Shown here piece after piece: positions 54,990 to 63,970 of a stretch of 64,000 nt of DNA. A program made the translations under genes and the position numbers. The notes beneath the pieces were generated by a model. That model worked only from the letters and a program-made list of their open reading frames with translations. It had not been told where the DNA came from and did no database searches. The DNA is from Streptomyces parvus (lineage in GTDB: Bacteria; Actinomycetota; Actinomycetes; Streptomycetales; Streptomycetaceae): NCBI RefSeq assembly GCF_014648875.1, contig NZ_BMRY01000001.1:1037304-1101303 (forward strand), read 5' to 3'. The number at the start of each line of letters is the position of its first letter. Position 1 is the stretch's first letter.

Positions 54990-55604
54990 TCAGGACCGCG
55001 CCGCCCCGCCCGGGCCGGCGCCGCCCGGGGCGCCGTCGCCCGGTGGCTCGTCGAGCACGCGCCGCAACACCAGGCCCTCGATTTCGTCGTGCGTCCGCTC
55101 CCCGTGGTCGAAAGCGATGAAGTGGGCCGCCATCCACACCGACGTCACGATGGTGCAGCGAATCTCCACCTCGTCCTCGTCGCGGCAGAACTCCCGGAAC
55201 AGCTCCCGCAGATAGTCCATCCTGCGGCGGTCGACGCGCCGCAGCCGATGCGCGACATCGGGATCGCGCCGCGACCACTCCCGGATCGCCAGCTCCGTAC
55301 TCATCTCGGCCGTCACGCCTTCCGGGCTTCCCGCGATGCGGAACAGATGGCGCAGGCGAGCCCGCGCGTCACCGCCCCCGGCACGGACGCTCTCGATGAT
55401 GGCGTCGGTGACATCGCGCTCCCAGGCGTCGAGCATCTCCTCCAGCAACGCGCGGCGGTCGGCGAAATAGCCGTAGAAGCCGCCCTTGGTCACACCGAGC
55501 GACCTGGCCAGCACCTCGATCCGCACGGCGTCCGGCCCTCCCGCCGCGAGCGCGTGCAATCCGGCCTCGACCCACGCCGTGCGGGGCGTCCTGGCACATG
55601 CCAT
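54990..55604 (-). CDS. TetR-family regulator divergent from DUF2867 gene
   Basis: 204 residues from an ATG at 55604. TetR DNA-binding helices are RTPRTAWVEAGLHAL and VLARSLGVTKGGFYGYFADRRALLEEML. The C-terminal half is helical with a Pro/Gly/Ala tail. It is transcribed divergently from the DUF2867 gene, and the intergenic region has two mirrored palindromes. It probably represses itself and that gene until a small ligand binds. The operator differs from the CTGACG family, so it is not that regulon's regulator. Confidence 0.88.
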   Translation of the reverse strand: MACARTPRTAWVEAGLHALAAGGPDAVRIEVLARSLGVTKGGFYGYFADRRALLEEMLDAWERDVTDAIIESVRAGGGDARARLRHLFRIAGSPEGVTAEMSTELAIREWSRRDPDVAHRLRRVDRRRMDYLRELFREFCRDEDEVEIRCTIVTSVWMAAHFIAFDHGERTHDEIEGLVLRRVLDEPPGDGAPGGAGPGGAARS

Positions 55605-55614
55605 CGCGGCCTCC

Positions 55615-55678
55615 CACCTTCTGTACGGCACCGTATAAAGCAGCTATCCTACTTCTATACGGTGCCGTACAGAAGGTG
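55615..55678. promoter_or_regulatory. Double TetR operator: perfect 23-bp inverted repeat
   Basis: The arms 55615-55637 and 55656-55678 are exact reverse complements with an 18-bp AT-rich spacer. Each arm itself contains a small palindrome, TACGGCACCGTA on the left and TACGGTGCCGTA on the right. Two dimers could bind, one for each divergent promoter. The spacer could hold the back-to-back -10 regions. Confidence 0.8.
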
Positions 55679-55687
55679 GTGTGCCTG

Positions 55688-56209
55688 ATGACCGGACTGT
55701 CCGACCGGCCCCAAGCCGAGCGCGAGCCGTGCAGCGCCGCCGTCAAGCGTGCCGTGGGGGTCCACAGCATTCCCGCGGCCACCCGCGCTCTCGGCTCGCT
55801 GTCCCGCGTCGACTACGCCGATGTGTTCACCCTCGCCGGGGACGTCGGCACGCACGCGACGGCGGAGCAGTGGGCGCGCGCCCTGTTCGGCGACGTCCCC
55901 GATCCCGTGGAGCGGCTGATCTGGCAGTGCCTCCTCGGACTCCGGCTCAGCCGGGGGCGGTCGCCCGGCACCGTGGCCGGATGGCGGATCGCCGAACGCG
56001 GCGAGGACTGGATCCGGCTCGAAGCGGCATCCTGGTTCCTGACCGGCAACCTCGTCGTCCGGGCGGCCGACGGGCAGGTGTCGCTGGGTACGTTCCTGCG
56101 CTACGACCACCCGTTGGCCCGTGCCGTGTGGCCCCCGTTGTCCGCCGTCCACCGCCGCCTGGCCCCCGGGCTGCTCCGCGACGCGGCGGCCACCGTTCGG
56201 GCGGCCTGA
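55688..56209 (+). CDS. DUF2867 family protein
   Basis: 173 residues from an ATG at 55688, 10 bp after the operator. The core SRVDYADVFTLAG, AEQWARALFGD, WRIAERGEDWIRLEAASWFLTGNLVV and LRYDHPLARAVW fits DUF2867, a group with an SRPBCC-like fold. Its function is not known. It is the likely target of the divergent TetR regulator. The gene is followed by an unrelated small unit 39 bp later. Confidence 0.8.
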   Translation: MTGLSDRPQAEREPCSAAVKRAVGVHSIPAATRALGSLSRVDYADVFTLAGDVGTHATAEQWARALFGDVPDPVERLIWQCLLGLRLSRGRSPGTVAGWRIAERGEDWIRLEAASWFLTGNLVVRAADGQVSLGTFLRYDHPLARAVWPPLSAVHRRLAPGLLRDAAATVRAA

Positions 56210-56248
56210 CGGGGCGGACTGTCCGAGCCCCCGCTTAGGGTTCGCCGC

Positions 56249-56752
56249 ATGAGCGATGTCCACGAACTGACCGTGACGGTCGACCTGCGCGAGGGGCTGC
56301 CGGAGCAGCAACTGGCCGAGCTGCGCTGGCATCTGGGGCTCGGCCCGCAGCCCGGACACCTCACCGTCGTGACGGACTTCCCGTGCGTGGTGGTCGACGA
56401 CGACGGGGTCCCGCGGATCGAGAACGAGCCCCGCCCGCTGCTGGCGGGCAGCGGACCGGCCCGGCGGACGACGGGCGCGCTCTGCTCGGCGCTGGCCGCC
56501 CGCGACGGCCTCCCCGGTGGCGGCTGGGCTCTGACCTCCCGGACCGAGATCCACCCGGACGAGACGGAGGAGGTCGGGGCGCTGCTCCGCTGGCTCGCCG
56601 AGCACGCGCACGACACCCTGCGGCGGGAGGACGGCACAGTACGGCTGGGGCACTACCGTGCCTGCGAGGACCCGGAGCCGAACGCTCTCGAAGTCCGCGT
56701 CCGCGACGGCCGGGTCAACCTGACGGAAGCCCTTCTTCCGAGGAGTCGATGA
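56249..56752 (+). CDS. Unknown protein, 167 residues
   Basis: No family recognised. A ferredoxin-like or split beta start (ELTVTVDLREGLPEQQLAELRWHLG) and a hydrophilic C-terminal half with HYRACEDPEPNALEV. No signal or membrane segment. It is coupled to the next VOC gene by an ATGA overlap. Codon use is typical, so it is a real gene. Confidence 0.72.
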   Translation: MSDVHELTVTVDLREGLPEQQLAELRWHLGLGPQPGHLTVVTDFPCVVVDDDGVPRIENEPRPLLAGSGPARRTTGALCSALAARDGLPGGGWALTSRTEIHPDETEEVGALLRWLAEHAHDTLRREDGTVRLGHYRACEDPEPNALEVRVRDGRVNLTEALLPRSR

Positions 56753-57099
56753 TGACCGTTCGCCGTGTCGTGCCCAACCTCCGTACGAAAGCGGTCGAGG
56801 AGAACCGCGACTTCTACGGCCTGCTCGGCTTCGAGGAGGTCATGAACCTCGGCTGGATCACCACGGTCGCCTCACCGTCCGGCCCGCAGGAGCAGGTCAG
56901 CTTCATGACCCACGACCTGACCGGCCCGGTCGTCCCCGATCTGAGCGTCGAGGTGGACGACGTGGACGCGGTGTACGCCGTCGTACGGGAGAGCGGCGCG
57001 GAGATCGTCCACCCGCTCCAGGACGAGGAGTGGGGCGTGCGGAGGTTCTTCGTCCGGGACCCCGACGGCCGGGTGGTCAATGTGCTGAGCCACCGCTGA
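56749..57099 (+). CDS. Glyoxalase/VOC-family protein
   Basis: 116 residues, a single VOC module (VVPNLRTKAVEENRDFYGLLGF, then FVRDPDGRVVNVLSH). The function is probably metal-dependent isomerase, dioxygenase or a resistance protein of this superfamily; sequence does not choose. It has two tandem ATGs and overlaps the upstream gene. Confidence 0.83.
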   Translation: MMTVRRVVPNLRTKAVEENRDFYGLLGFEEVMNLGWITTVASPSGPQEQVSFMTHDLTGPVVPDLSVEVDDVDAVYAVVRESGAEIVHPLQDEEWGVRRFFVRDPDGRVVNVLSHR

Positions 57100-57152
57100 C
57101 ACCCCATAGGTGAGCGTCCGGGACGGTCGGGGCTCTGCTTATCGTGGACGTC

Positions 57153-58112
57153 ATGGACGTGTTCGACGAGCTGTTGCGGGGCGTGCGGGGCCGGGGCGCG
57201 GTGTTCGGCCGTTCGGTGCTGTGCGCACCCTGGTCGCTGCGGTTCACGGACGGGGCGTACCTGACCCTGTGTCTGCCGCTGCGGGGTGCGGGGTGGATCG
57301 TGCCGGAGGGCGGCGAGCCGCTGCGGGTGGAGGTCGGCGAGGCGGCGGTCGTGCGGGGCCCGGCCCCGTTCGTCTTCACCGACGACCCGGTGGACGCTAC
57401 GGGCGCGGGGCGGGCCGGCGGTGTACGGGAGGTGCGCTGGGACCAGGTCCGGGACAGCGGGGCCGCATCGGGCTCAGTCCCCGAGTTCGACTGCGCCACC
57501 GTTCTGCTGGCCGCCGCCTACGACGTACAGGAGCAGCTTCCCCAGCGGCTCCTGCGGGCGCTCCCCCCGGCCCTCGTGGTGCCCGACGAGGAGGACTGCG
57601 CGCCCCTGCGCGACTACCTGGAGGCGCAGCTCGGCCGGGGCCGGCCCGGGGACCAGATCGTGCTCGACCGGCTGCTGGACTGGATGCTGGTGTGCACGCT
57701 GCGGGACTGGTTCGACCGGCCCGAGGCGAACCCGCCGGGGTGGTACGGGGCGCTCGGCGACGCGGTGGCGGGCCCGGCCCTGCGGGCGATGCACGAGGAC
57801 CCGGCGCACCCCTGGACGACGGCGGAGCTGGCGGGCCGGGCGGGGGTGTCGCGGACGACCCTGGCGAAGCGGTTCACCGAACTCGTCGGGGACGGGCCCG
57901 TGGCGTATCTGACCGAGTGGCGGATGACGCTCGCCGCCGACCTGCTGACCCGACCCGAGCTGACGGTGGCGGCCGTGGCCCGCCGGGTCGGCTACGCGGA
58001 CGCGTTCGGGTTCAGCGCGGCGTTCAAGCGGGTGCGGGGCGAGAGCCCGAGCGCGTTCCGGCGGGAGGCCCTGGCGGCCGGGCCGGTGGAGGCGGCGGCA
58101 CCGGCGGGCTGA
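57153..58112 (+). CDS. AraC-family regulator
   Basis: 319 residues from an ATG at 57153. N-terminal cupin-like sensor (LCLPLRGAGWIVPEGGEPLRVEVGEAAVVRGPAP) and C-terminal double helix-turn-helix (TTAELAGRAGVSRTTLAKRF, then VAAVARRVGYADAFGFSAAFKR). Such CupinRD-type AraC proteins regulate adjacent oxidoreductases. The convergent NmrA-type gene is a candidate target by position. A strong hairpin follows. Confidence 0.88.
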   Translation: MDVFDELLRGVRGRGAVFGRSVLCAPWSLRFTDGAYLTLCLPLRGAGWIVPEGGEPLRVEVGEAAVVRGPAPFVFTDDPVDATGAGRAGGVREVRWDQVRDSGAASGSVPEFDCATVLLAAAYDVQEQLPQRLLRALPPALVVPDEEDCAPLRDYLEAQLGRGRPGDQIVLDRLLDWMLVCTLRDWFDRPEANPPGWYGALGDAVAGPALRAMHEDPAHPWTTAELAGRAGVSRTTLAKRFTELVGDGPVAYLTEWRMTLAADLLTRPELTVAAVARRVGYADAFGFSAAFKRVRGESPSAFRREALAAGPVEAAAPAG

Positions 58113-58136
58113 GCCGGCGCTGAGGGTGGGGGCGCG

Positions 58137-58163
58137 GCGGGTCCCCTGCGGCAGGGGACCCGC
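58137..58163. terminator. AraC-gene terminator hairpin
   Basis: GCGGGTCCCCTGC pairs with GCAGGGGACCCGC around a very short loop, 25 bp after the AraC stop. The 100 bp after it are C-rich repeats built on CCCGGCTC and CCTCGGC. Confidence 0.7.
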
Positions 58164-58266
58164 CCCCGGCTCCCTGCCTCGGCCCCGCCCCGCCCCCGGC
58201 TCCGGCTCCCAGCCTCGGCTCCGCCCCGGTCCGGCCCTCAGCCTCGCACCCGCCCCGCCCCGGGTC

Positions 58267-59157
58267 TCAGCCCCAGACCCCCCGCGCCGCCGCGTCCCGC
58301 ACGAAGTCCGCGAAGTCGCGCGGCTCGCGGCCGAGTGCCCGGCGTACGCCGTCCAGGACGGGTGCCTCCCGGCTCGACGTGATCGGGTCCAGCGCGTCGG
58401 TCCAGAGGTCGGCCTCCCAGTCCGTGAAGCCCTGGGCGGTGAGTCCGGCCCGGAAGGCGGAGGTGTCGACGGGGACGTACGCGGCGCGCTTCCCGGTCTC
58501 CTTCGCGATCTCGTCCAGGACGTCGGCGATGCCGAGCGCGCGCGGGCCCGAGAGTCCGTACTCCTCGCCCGCGTGGCCGTCCTCGGTGAGCGCGGCCACG
58601 GCCACGTCCGCGATGTCGTCCGCGTCGATGAACGCGGCCCTCCCGTCCCCGGTGGGCAGGGCCAGTTCCCCGTCCCGTACGCCGTCGAGGAAGACGCCCT
58701 CGCTGAAGTTCTGGGAGAACCAGCCGGGCCGCAGGATCGTCCAGGTCACCCCGGAGGCCCGGACGGCCCGCTCCCCCTCGCCGTGCGGTCCGCCGTCCTC
58801 GTAGGAGGGGCCGAAGTAGCCGGGCACGTCCGTACCCCGAGCCGAGAGCAGCACCAGCCGCCGCACCCCGCTCGCGACGGCCTGCTCGACGAAGGCGGGG
58901 GTCGGGGAGGGCGAGGCGTCGAGCGGGGTGATGTAGACGGCGGTGACACCGTCCAGGGCGGCCTGCCAGGTGGTGGGGTCCGCCCAGTCGAACGGGGTCT
59001 CCCCGGATCGCGAGGCCGCCCGGGTCTCCACCCCCAGCTCACGGAGGCGGGCCACCACCCGGCGGCCGGTCTTGCCGGTGCCGCCGGTCACGAGTACGGG
59101 TCCCTGCACGGAGGCCGCTGCTGCGGTCGCGTCTGCGGAAGCGTCATTCTGAGTCAT
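58267..59157 (-). CDS. NmrA-type NAD(P)-binding oxidoreductase
   Basis: 296 residues. The short-chain dehydrogenase-like NAD(P) motif VTGGTGKTGRRV is near residue 23. The lack of a YxxxK pair and features such as VTWTILRPGWFSQNF fit the atypical SDR/NmrA and HSCARG group. It may be a quinone-type reductase or a redox sensor. The start at 59157 is chosen because the longer frame has poor composition. Convergent with AraC. Confidence 0.82.
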   Translation of the reverse strand: MTQNDASADATAAAASVQGPVLVTGGTGKTGRRVVARLRELGVETRAASRSGETPFDWADPTTWQAALDGVTAVYITPLDASPSPTPAFVEQAVASGVRRLVLLSARGTDVPGYFGPSYEDGGPHGEGERAVRASGVTWTILRPGWFSQNFSEGVFLDGVRDGELALPTGDGRAAFIDADDIADVAVAALTEDGHAGEEYGLSGPRALGIADVLDEIAKETGKRAAYVPVDTSAFRAGLTAQGFTDWEADLWTDALDPITSSREAPVLDGVRRALGREPRDFADFVRDAAARGVWG

Positions 59158-59348
59158 GGCACCAGCCTCACGCGGCGGGGCGGTCCCCGCCCATGGCTCA
59201 GCGTCCGGGAGGGATGTCCGAGCGTCCGGCGGCGGCGAGACCGGTGCCGGACGCCGGGGGGGCGGACCTCCGGGCCCACCGCCACCACGGCCCTGAGCCA
59301 CGGCTTCGCCCCGCGTGACCGCGCGATCCTTTGCCTGCACACCCATTC

Positions 59349-59363
59349 CTGACGCAGCGTCAG
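59349..59363. promoter_or_regulatory. Regulon palindrome 6, upstream of acyl-CoA synthetase
   Basis: CTGACGCAGCGTCAG is a perfect 6-3-6 repeat. Together with a second copy 9 bp downstream it forms a double site about 60-100 bp before the acyl-CoA synthetase ATG. Confidence 0.78.
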
Positions 59364-59372
59364 TTCAGTAAC

Positions 59373-59387
59373 CTGACAGAGCGTCAG
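59373..59387. promoter_or_regulatory. Regulon palindrome 7, upstream of acyl-CoA synthetase
   Basis: CTGACAGAGCGTCAG differs from the consensus at one position. Its centre is 24 bp from that of palindrome 6, close to two turns of the helix, so two dimers could bind side by side. Confidence 0.75.
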
Positions 59388-59445
59388 TTTATTGGCCGGC
59401 CCCGCCCGTTCCCCGGCGGGCCATCGAGCAGGAGTGGGCGGAACG

Positions 59446-61674
59446 ATGCTTGGATCGACTCACGGCACCCTCACCACCGACTTCCGTGCCCGGGTGGTGG
59501 CCTGCGGCGAGGAGCCGCACGCCGCCGTCGTCAGTCTGCCCACCGCCACACGGCAGGGCGGCCTCGACGTCAGCGGGCGTCCGCTGCACCTGGACGTGCC
59601 CGACCTGGACCGCTTCTTCCGGCCCCGCTCGGTGGCCGTCGTCGGGGCCTCCGACGCCGAGGGCCGCCCCAACACCGGCATCACCCGGCAGCTGATCGCC
59701 TGGGCCGAACGGGTCGGGGCCCGGCTGCACCCGGTGCACCCGACCCGGCCGACCGTGTTCGGCCGGGAGTGTGCCGGATCGGTCGCCGAGCTGCCCGAGC
59801 CGGTCGACCTGGCGGTCCTGTTGGTCGCGGACCCGCTGCCGGTGATCGAGGAGCTGGGCGAGGCAAAGGTGCCCTTCGCCGTGGCGTTCGCCTCCGGGTT
59901 CGCCGAGACCGGGGAGGCGGGCGCGGCCGCCCAGGCCCGGCTGGCGGCGGCCGTGGAGCGGTCCGGGCTGCGGCTGCTCGGGCCGAACACCAACCTGAAC
60001 GCCTTCGAGCGGTTCCGGGACGACCTGGAGGGCCCCGCCATCGCCCTGATCACCCAGTCCGGGCACCAGGGCCGCCCGCTCCACGCCCTCCAGGAGCTGG
60101 GCATCCGGCTCTCGCACTGGGCCCCCACGGGCAACGAGGCCGATCTGGAGACCGCCGACTTCCTCGCGTACTTCGCCCAGCTCCCCGAGGTCGGGGCGGT
60201 CGCCTGTTACGTCGAGGGGCTCAAGGACGGCCGCTCCTTCCTGCTCGCCGCCGACCGGGCCGCCCGCGCCAGGGTGCCCGTCGTCGCCGTGAAGGTGGGC
60301 CGCACCGGGGCCGGGACCCAGGCCGCCGCCTCGCACACCGGGAAGCTGACCGGGGCGGACCAGGTGGTCGACGCGGCGATGCGGCAGTTCGGGGTGGTCC
60401 GGGTGGACGGCCTGGACGAACTCCAGGACACCGCAGCGCTGTTGGCCCGGGCCCGCCCCCCGAAGGCCGAGGGGGTGGCCGTGTACTCCATCTCCGGCGG
60501 CACCGGCGCGCACTTCGCGGACCTGGCCACGGCGGCGGGGCTCACCCTGCCCGCCCTGTCACCGGAGAAGCAGGCCGAACTGCACACCTGGATACCGGAG
60601 TACCTGAACGTCGCCAACCCCATCGACAACGGCGGCCACCCGGTCGGCGACTGGCGCGGCCGGAAGATCATCGACGCGATCCTCGCAGACCCGTCGATCG
60701 GGGTGCTGATCTGTCCGATCACCGGCCCGTTCCCCCCGATGAGCGACCGGCTCGCCCAGGACCTGGCGGACGCGGCGGAGGCCACCGACAAGCTGGTCTG
60801 CGTCGTCTGGGGCTCCCCCGTCGGCACCGAGGACGCCTACCGCACCACCCTGCTGGGCTCCTCGCGCCTCGCCACCTTCCGTACGGCACGCAACTGCGTC
60901 ACCGCCGTGAAGGCCTACCTGGACCACCACCGCTTCGCCGACCGCTACCGCTCCCCCTTCGAGGACGCCCCGCGCACCCCGTCGCCGTCCTTCCGCAAGG
61001 CGCAGAACCTGCTGCGCCCGGGCCAGCAGCTCAGCGAGCACGCGGCGAAGCAGCTCCTGCGGGCGTACGGGATCCGGGTGCCGCGCGAGCAGCTGGTGAC
61101 CAGCGCGGCCGGTGCCGTACGGGCCGCCGGGCCGGTCGGCTACCCGGTGGTGATGAAGGCCTCCGGGCCCCGGCTCGCCCACAAGACGGAGCTGGGCCTG
61201 GTGAAGGTCGGCCTCACCTCGGCCAGCCAGGTCCGGGACGCCTACCGCGAGCTGACCGACATCGCCCGGTACGAATCGGTGGACCTGGACGGCATCCTGG
61301 TCTGCCAGATGATCGACCGGGGCGTCGAGATGATGGTCGGGGTCACCCACGACGCCCTGTTCGGCCCGACGGTCACGGTGGGGCTCGGCGGGGTCCTGGT
61401 GGAGGTGCTGCACGACGCGGCGGTCCGGGTCCCGCCGTTCGGCGAACGGGACGCCCGGGACATGCTCGGCGAACTGCGCGGCCGGGCGCTGCTGGAGGGG
61501 GTGCGTGGCGGGGCCCCCGTCGATGTGGACGCCCTGGTGGAAGTGGTGCTGCGGGTCCAGCGCATGGCCCTGGAACTGGGCGACGACCTGGCCGAGCTGG
61601 ACATCAACCCGCTGGTGGTGCTGGGCCGCGGCCAGGGCGCGGTGGCCCTGGACGCGCTGGCGGTCTGCCGGTGA
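59446..61674 (+). CDS. ADP-forming acyl-CoA synthetase (fused alpha-beta)
   Basis: 742 residues. The alpha part has a CoA-binding Rossmann start FRPRSVAVVGASD near residue 58 and the phosphohistidine loop ASHTGKLTG; the beta part is ATP-grasp (GYPVVMKASGPRLAHKTELGLV, AELDINPLVVLGRG). Such enzymes make acyl-CoA with ADP, as an alternative to AMP-forming ligases. The first about 57 residues are an N-terminal extension absent from common members. The start at 59446 has AGGAG about 12 nt upstream. Downstream enoyl-CoA hydratase overlaps by GTGA. Confidence 0.87.
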   Translation: MLGSTHGTLTTDFRARVVACGEEPHAAVVSLPTATRQGGLDVSGRPLHLDVPDLDRFFRPRSVAVVGASDAEGRPNTGITRQLIAWAERVGARLHPVHPTRPTVFGRECAGSVAELPEPVDLAVLLVADPLPVIEELGEAKVPFAVAFASGFAETGEAGAAAQARLAAAVERSGLRLLGPNTNLNAFERFRDDLEGPAIALITQSGHQGRPLHALQELGIRLSHWAPTGNEADLETADFLAYFAQLPEVGAVACYVEGLKDGRSFLLAADRAARARVPVVAVKVGRTGAGTQAAASHTGKLTGADQVVDAAMRQFGVVRVDGLDELQDTAALLARARPPKAEGVAVYSISGGTGAHFADLATAAGLTLPALSPEKQAELHTWIPEYLNVANPIDNGGHPVGDWRGRKIIDAILADPSIGVLICPITGPFPPMSDRLAQDLADAAEATDKLVCVVWGSPVGTEDAYRTTLLGSSRLATFRTARNCVTAVKAYLDHHRFADRYRSPFEDAPRTPSPSFRKAQNLLRPGQQLSEHAAKQLLRAYGIRVPREQLVTSAAGAVRAAGPVGYPVVMKASGPRLAHKTELGLVKVGLTSASQVRDAYRELTDIARYESVDLDGILVCQMIDRGVEMMVGVTHDALFGPTVTVGLGGVLVEVLHDAAVRVPPFGERDARDMLGELRGRALLEGVRGGAPVDVDALVEVVLRVQRMALELGDDLAELDINPLVVLGRGQGAVALDALAVCR

Positions 61675-62492
61675 GCGGGGAGGCGGCACAGGCCGCCCCC
61701 CGGGACGCCACCGTCCTGCACGCTCTCGACGGCGGCGTCTCGTGGATCACCCTCAACCGACCCGAGGCCATGAACGCCGTCACCTGGGACCAGCGCGAGC
61801 GGATCATCGCCCTCCTCACCGACGCCTCCGCCGACCCCGCCGTACGGGCCGTCGTGCTCACCGCCACCGGCCGGGGCTTCTGCGCGGGCGCCGATCTGCG
61901 CGGCGCGCCGGCGCAGGCCCGTGAACGGGTCCCCGGGGACGTGTCCCGGACCATCCGGCTCGGCGCGCAACGGCTGATCGCCGCCGTGCTGGACTGCGAG
62001 AAGCCGGTGATCGCCGCCGTGAACGGCACGGCGGCCGGGATCGGGGCGCATCTGGCGTTCGCCTGCGATCTGGTCCTGGCGGCCGACACCGCGAAGTTCA
62101 TCGAGGTCTTCGTGCGCCGGGGGCTCGTCCCGGACGGCGGCGGCGCGTATCTGCTGCCCCGGCTGGTGGGGCCGCAGCGGGCGAAGGAGCTGATGTTCTT
62201 CGGGGACGCGCTGTCGGCGGCGGACGCCGAGCAGATGGGGCTCGTCAATCGCACCGTGCCGGAAGGGGAGCTGTCCGCCCTCGCCGCCGCGTGGGCCGGC
62301 CGGCTCGCCGCCGGGCCGACCCGGGCCCTCGCCCTGGCCAAGCAGCTGGTGAACGCCTCGCTGGACGGCGACCGGGCCGCCGCGTTCGCGGCCGAGGCGG
62401 CGGCCCAGGAGATCAACATGACGACGCGGGACGCCGCCGAGGGCGTGGCGGCCTTCGTCGAGCGCCGTACGCCGGAGTACCGGGGGCACTGA
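61671..62492 (+). CDS. Enoyl-CoA hydratase/isomerase-family protein
   Basis: 273 residues from a GTG that overlaps the synthetase stop. Crotonase features: SWITLNRPEAMNAVT, GFCAGADLRG, AAVNGTAAGIGAHLAFACDLVL and LVPDGGGAYLLPRLVG. By eye alignment both classical Glu positions are replaced (His in GAHLA, Phe in IEVFV), while an Asp is kept in PDGGG, as in some isomerases and dehalogenases of this fold. Function is probably isomerisation or another crotonase reaction. Confidence 0.86.
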   Translation: MSGEAAQAAPRDATVLHALDGGVSWITLNRPEAMNAVTWDQRERIIALLTDASADPAVRAVVLTATGRGFCAGADLRGAPAQARERVPGDVSRTIRLGAQRLIAAVLDCEKPVIAAVNGTAAGIGAHLAFACDLVLAADTAKFIEVFVRRGLVPDGGGAYLLPRLVGPQRAKELMFFGDALSAADAEQMGLVNRTVPEGELSALAAAWAGRLAAGPTRALALAKQLVNASLDGDRAAAFAAEAAAQEINMTTRDAAEGVAAFVERRTPEYRGH

Positions 62493-62532
62493 CCGGGACA
62501 CCGAAGCGTCCGGAGCGCCGGAGAGGCGAACC

Positions 62533-63477
62533 TCAGGATGCCACCGGCGGGTTGAAGCGGTGGAACTCCGGGGCCGACCAGCGCAGCGGGGAGGCGGCGG
62601 CGACCTCCCGTACAGCGGTGATCTCGAACTCGACGAGCCGCTCCGCCCCCGGGACCCGGGCCACCTCGTCCGCGTCCCAGACCGTGCGGGCGAAGCCGGT
62701 CAGGTGGAGGGCGGAGCCGGTGCCCCAGTCGGGCACGAACAGCCCTGCGGCGGGGTTGAGTTCGAGGTTCCCCAAGGTCAGGAACATGCCGTTGCCCGCA
62801 TAGTCGGGCCAGCGCAGCAGCCAGGGCGTGACCACCTGGACGAAGCCCGGGTTGCCGCCCCGGTGCGAGGCGTCGGCGTCGCCCCGGTCGGAGGCTGTGG
62901 CGACGAAGAAGGTGTCGGCGGTCCGCAGCGCCTCCTGCTGTGCGGGGCTCAGGGAGTCTCCGTCGGTGGCCCCGCGCCGCTGCCCGCCCGCCTCGCCCGG
63001 TGCGATCCGGTGGGGGTGGCGCTCCTGGATGTACTTGGGGCAGTTGGCGACGGCCTGGTCGAGGGTGACGCGGAGCCCGCGCCCGTCGCGGACCGCCCGG
63101 CCGTTCATCCGCATCCGGCGGCGGGTCGCGGGCTCGATGGCGATCATCCCGATTCGGGCGGGTCCCGCCCCGCCGGTGCCACCCCCGTCGGCACCGGAGA
63201 GCAGACCCGCCAGCGGATCGTCGGACGGCGGCAGCGCGTCGACGGTCAGGACGTCCGGCGCGGGGACGGCCAGGAACCCCGGTTCACCGGTGAGCTGGGT
63301 CGCCCAGATCCGCCCCTGCCGGTCCGCGCCGCCCACCACCAGGAAGGGCTGCCGGCCGAGGAACTCCGCCGCCACCTCGGGGATGTCGGAACGGATGGCC
63401 CGTTCCGCACTCGCCGCCCGCCGGGCCAGCCCCGCCCGCTCCTGCACGGCGAGCTCGCCCCGGTGATATCCGCCCAT
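62533..63477 (-). CDS. Pyridoxamine 5'-phosphate oxidase-like FMN protein
   Basis: 314 residues. PNPOx-like flavoprotein with FLVVGGADRQGRIWATQLTGEPGF near 45 and RIGMIAIEPATRRRMRMNGRAV at about 125, typical of the group that includes nitric-oxide or peroxide-related FMN proteins. The end has FHRFNPP. Two starts compete: ATG at 63477 with AAGGTG upstream (chosen) and GTG at 63486. It is downstream of the VOC gene on the same strand, so they may be co-transcribed. Confidence 0.8.
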   Translation of the reverse strand: MGGYHRGELAVQERAGLARRAASAERAIRSDIPEVAAEFLGRQPFLVVGGADRQGRIWATQLTGEPGFLAVPAPDVLTVDALPPSDDPLAGLLSGADGGGTGGAGPARIGMIAIEPATRRRMRMNGRAVRDGRGLRVTLDQAVANCPKYIQERHPHRIAPGEAGGQRRGATDGDSLSPAQQEALRTADTFFVATASDRGDADASHRGGNPGFVQVVTPWLLRWPDYAGNGMFLTLGNLELNPAAGLFVPDWGTGSALHLTGFARTVWDADEVARVPGAERLVEFEITAVREVAAASPLRWSAPEFHRFNPPVAS

Positions 63478-63514
63478 GGTCGACACCTTGCCCTTTCGCG
63501 CCCTCCGTCGGCGC

Positions 63515-63970
63515 CTAGAAGAATCCGCAGGTGGGAGCACCGGCGGTCGGGGCGTCCGCCGGGTCGGCCCCGGTGGGCGCGTAGATCTCCAGGCGGATGC
63601 CGTCGGGGTCGGCGAAGAAGATGCCGCCCGAGGTGCCGCTCTCGCCGTGCGGAACGACGCCCTCGTGGGCGAACTCCGCGCCCAGCCCCCGCAGGACCTC
63701 CTCGGCGGCCCGGACCTCGTCCACCGAGTCCACCTCGAACGAGAGGTGGTGGAGCCCGGGGAGAGCCGTGGCGAACGTGCCCTCGCTCTGCTGCCACAGG
63801 GTCACCAGAAGCCGGGAGTCGCGTCCGAGGAAGGCCCAGCGGCGGTCGGCCTCCTTGCCCTCGGCCAGCACGTCGAAGTCGAAGACCTCCCGGTAGAACG
63901 CGGTCGAGCGGTCGAGGTCGGTGACGTTGAGGCCGACGTGGCCGGTCCGGAGGTTCCTGGCCTTGCTCAT
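63515..63970 (-). CDS. Glyoxalase/VOC-family protein (biphenyl-diol dioxygenase-like)
   Basis: 151 residues from an ATG at 63970. One VOC module with metal-type positions visible: GHVGLNVTDLDRSTAFYREVFDFDVL, HHLSFEV and GGIFFADPDGIRLEIYAPTG, a His/His/Glu arrangement like ring-cleavage dioxygenases. The C-terminus is Ala/Pro-rich and ends in CGFF. An extra 10 residues in frame upstream have no support. It begins an operon with the FMN gene. Confidence 0.85.
   Translation of the reverse strand: MSKARNLRTGHVGLNVTDLDRSTAFYREVFDFDVLAEGKEADRRWAFLGRDSRLLVTLWQQSEGTFATALPGLHHLSFEVDSVDEVRAAEEVLRGLGAEFAHEGVVPHGESGTSGGIFFADPDGIRLEIYAPTGADPADAPTAGAPTCGFF

Noticed and set aside
55615..55678. Inverted repeats as ends of a small transposon
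   Set aside because: Only 18 bp lies between the arms, there is no transposase, and the location between divergent regulator and target fits operators.
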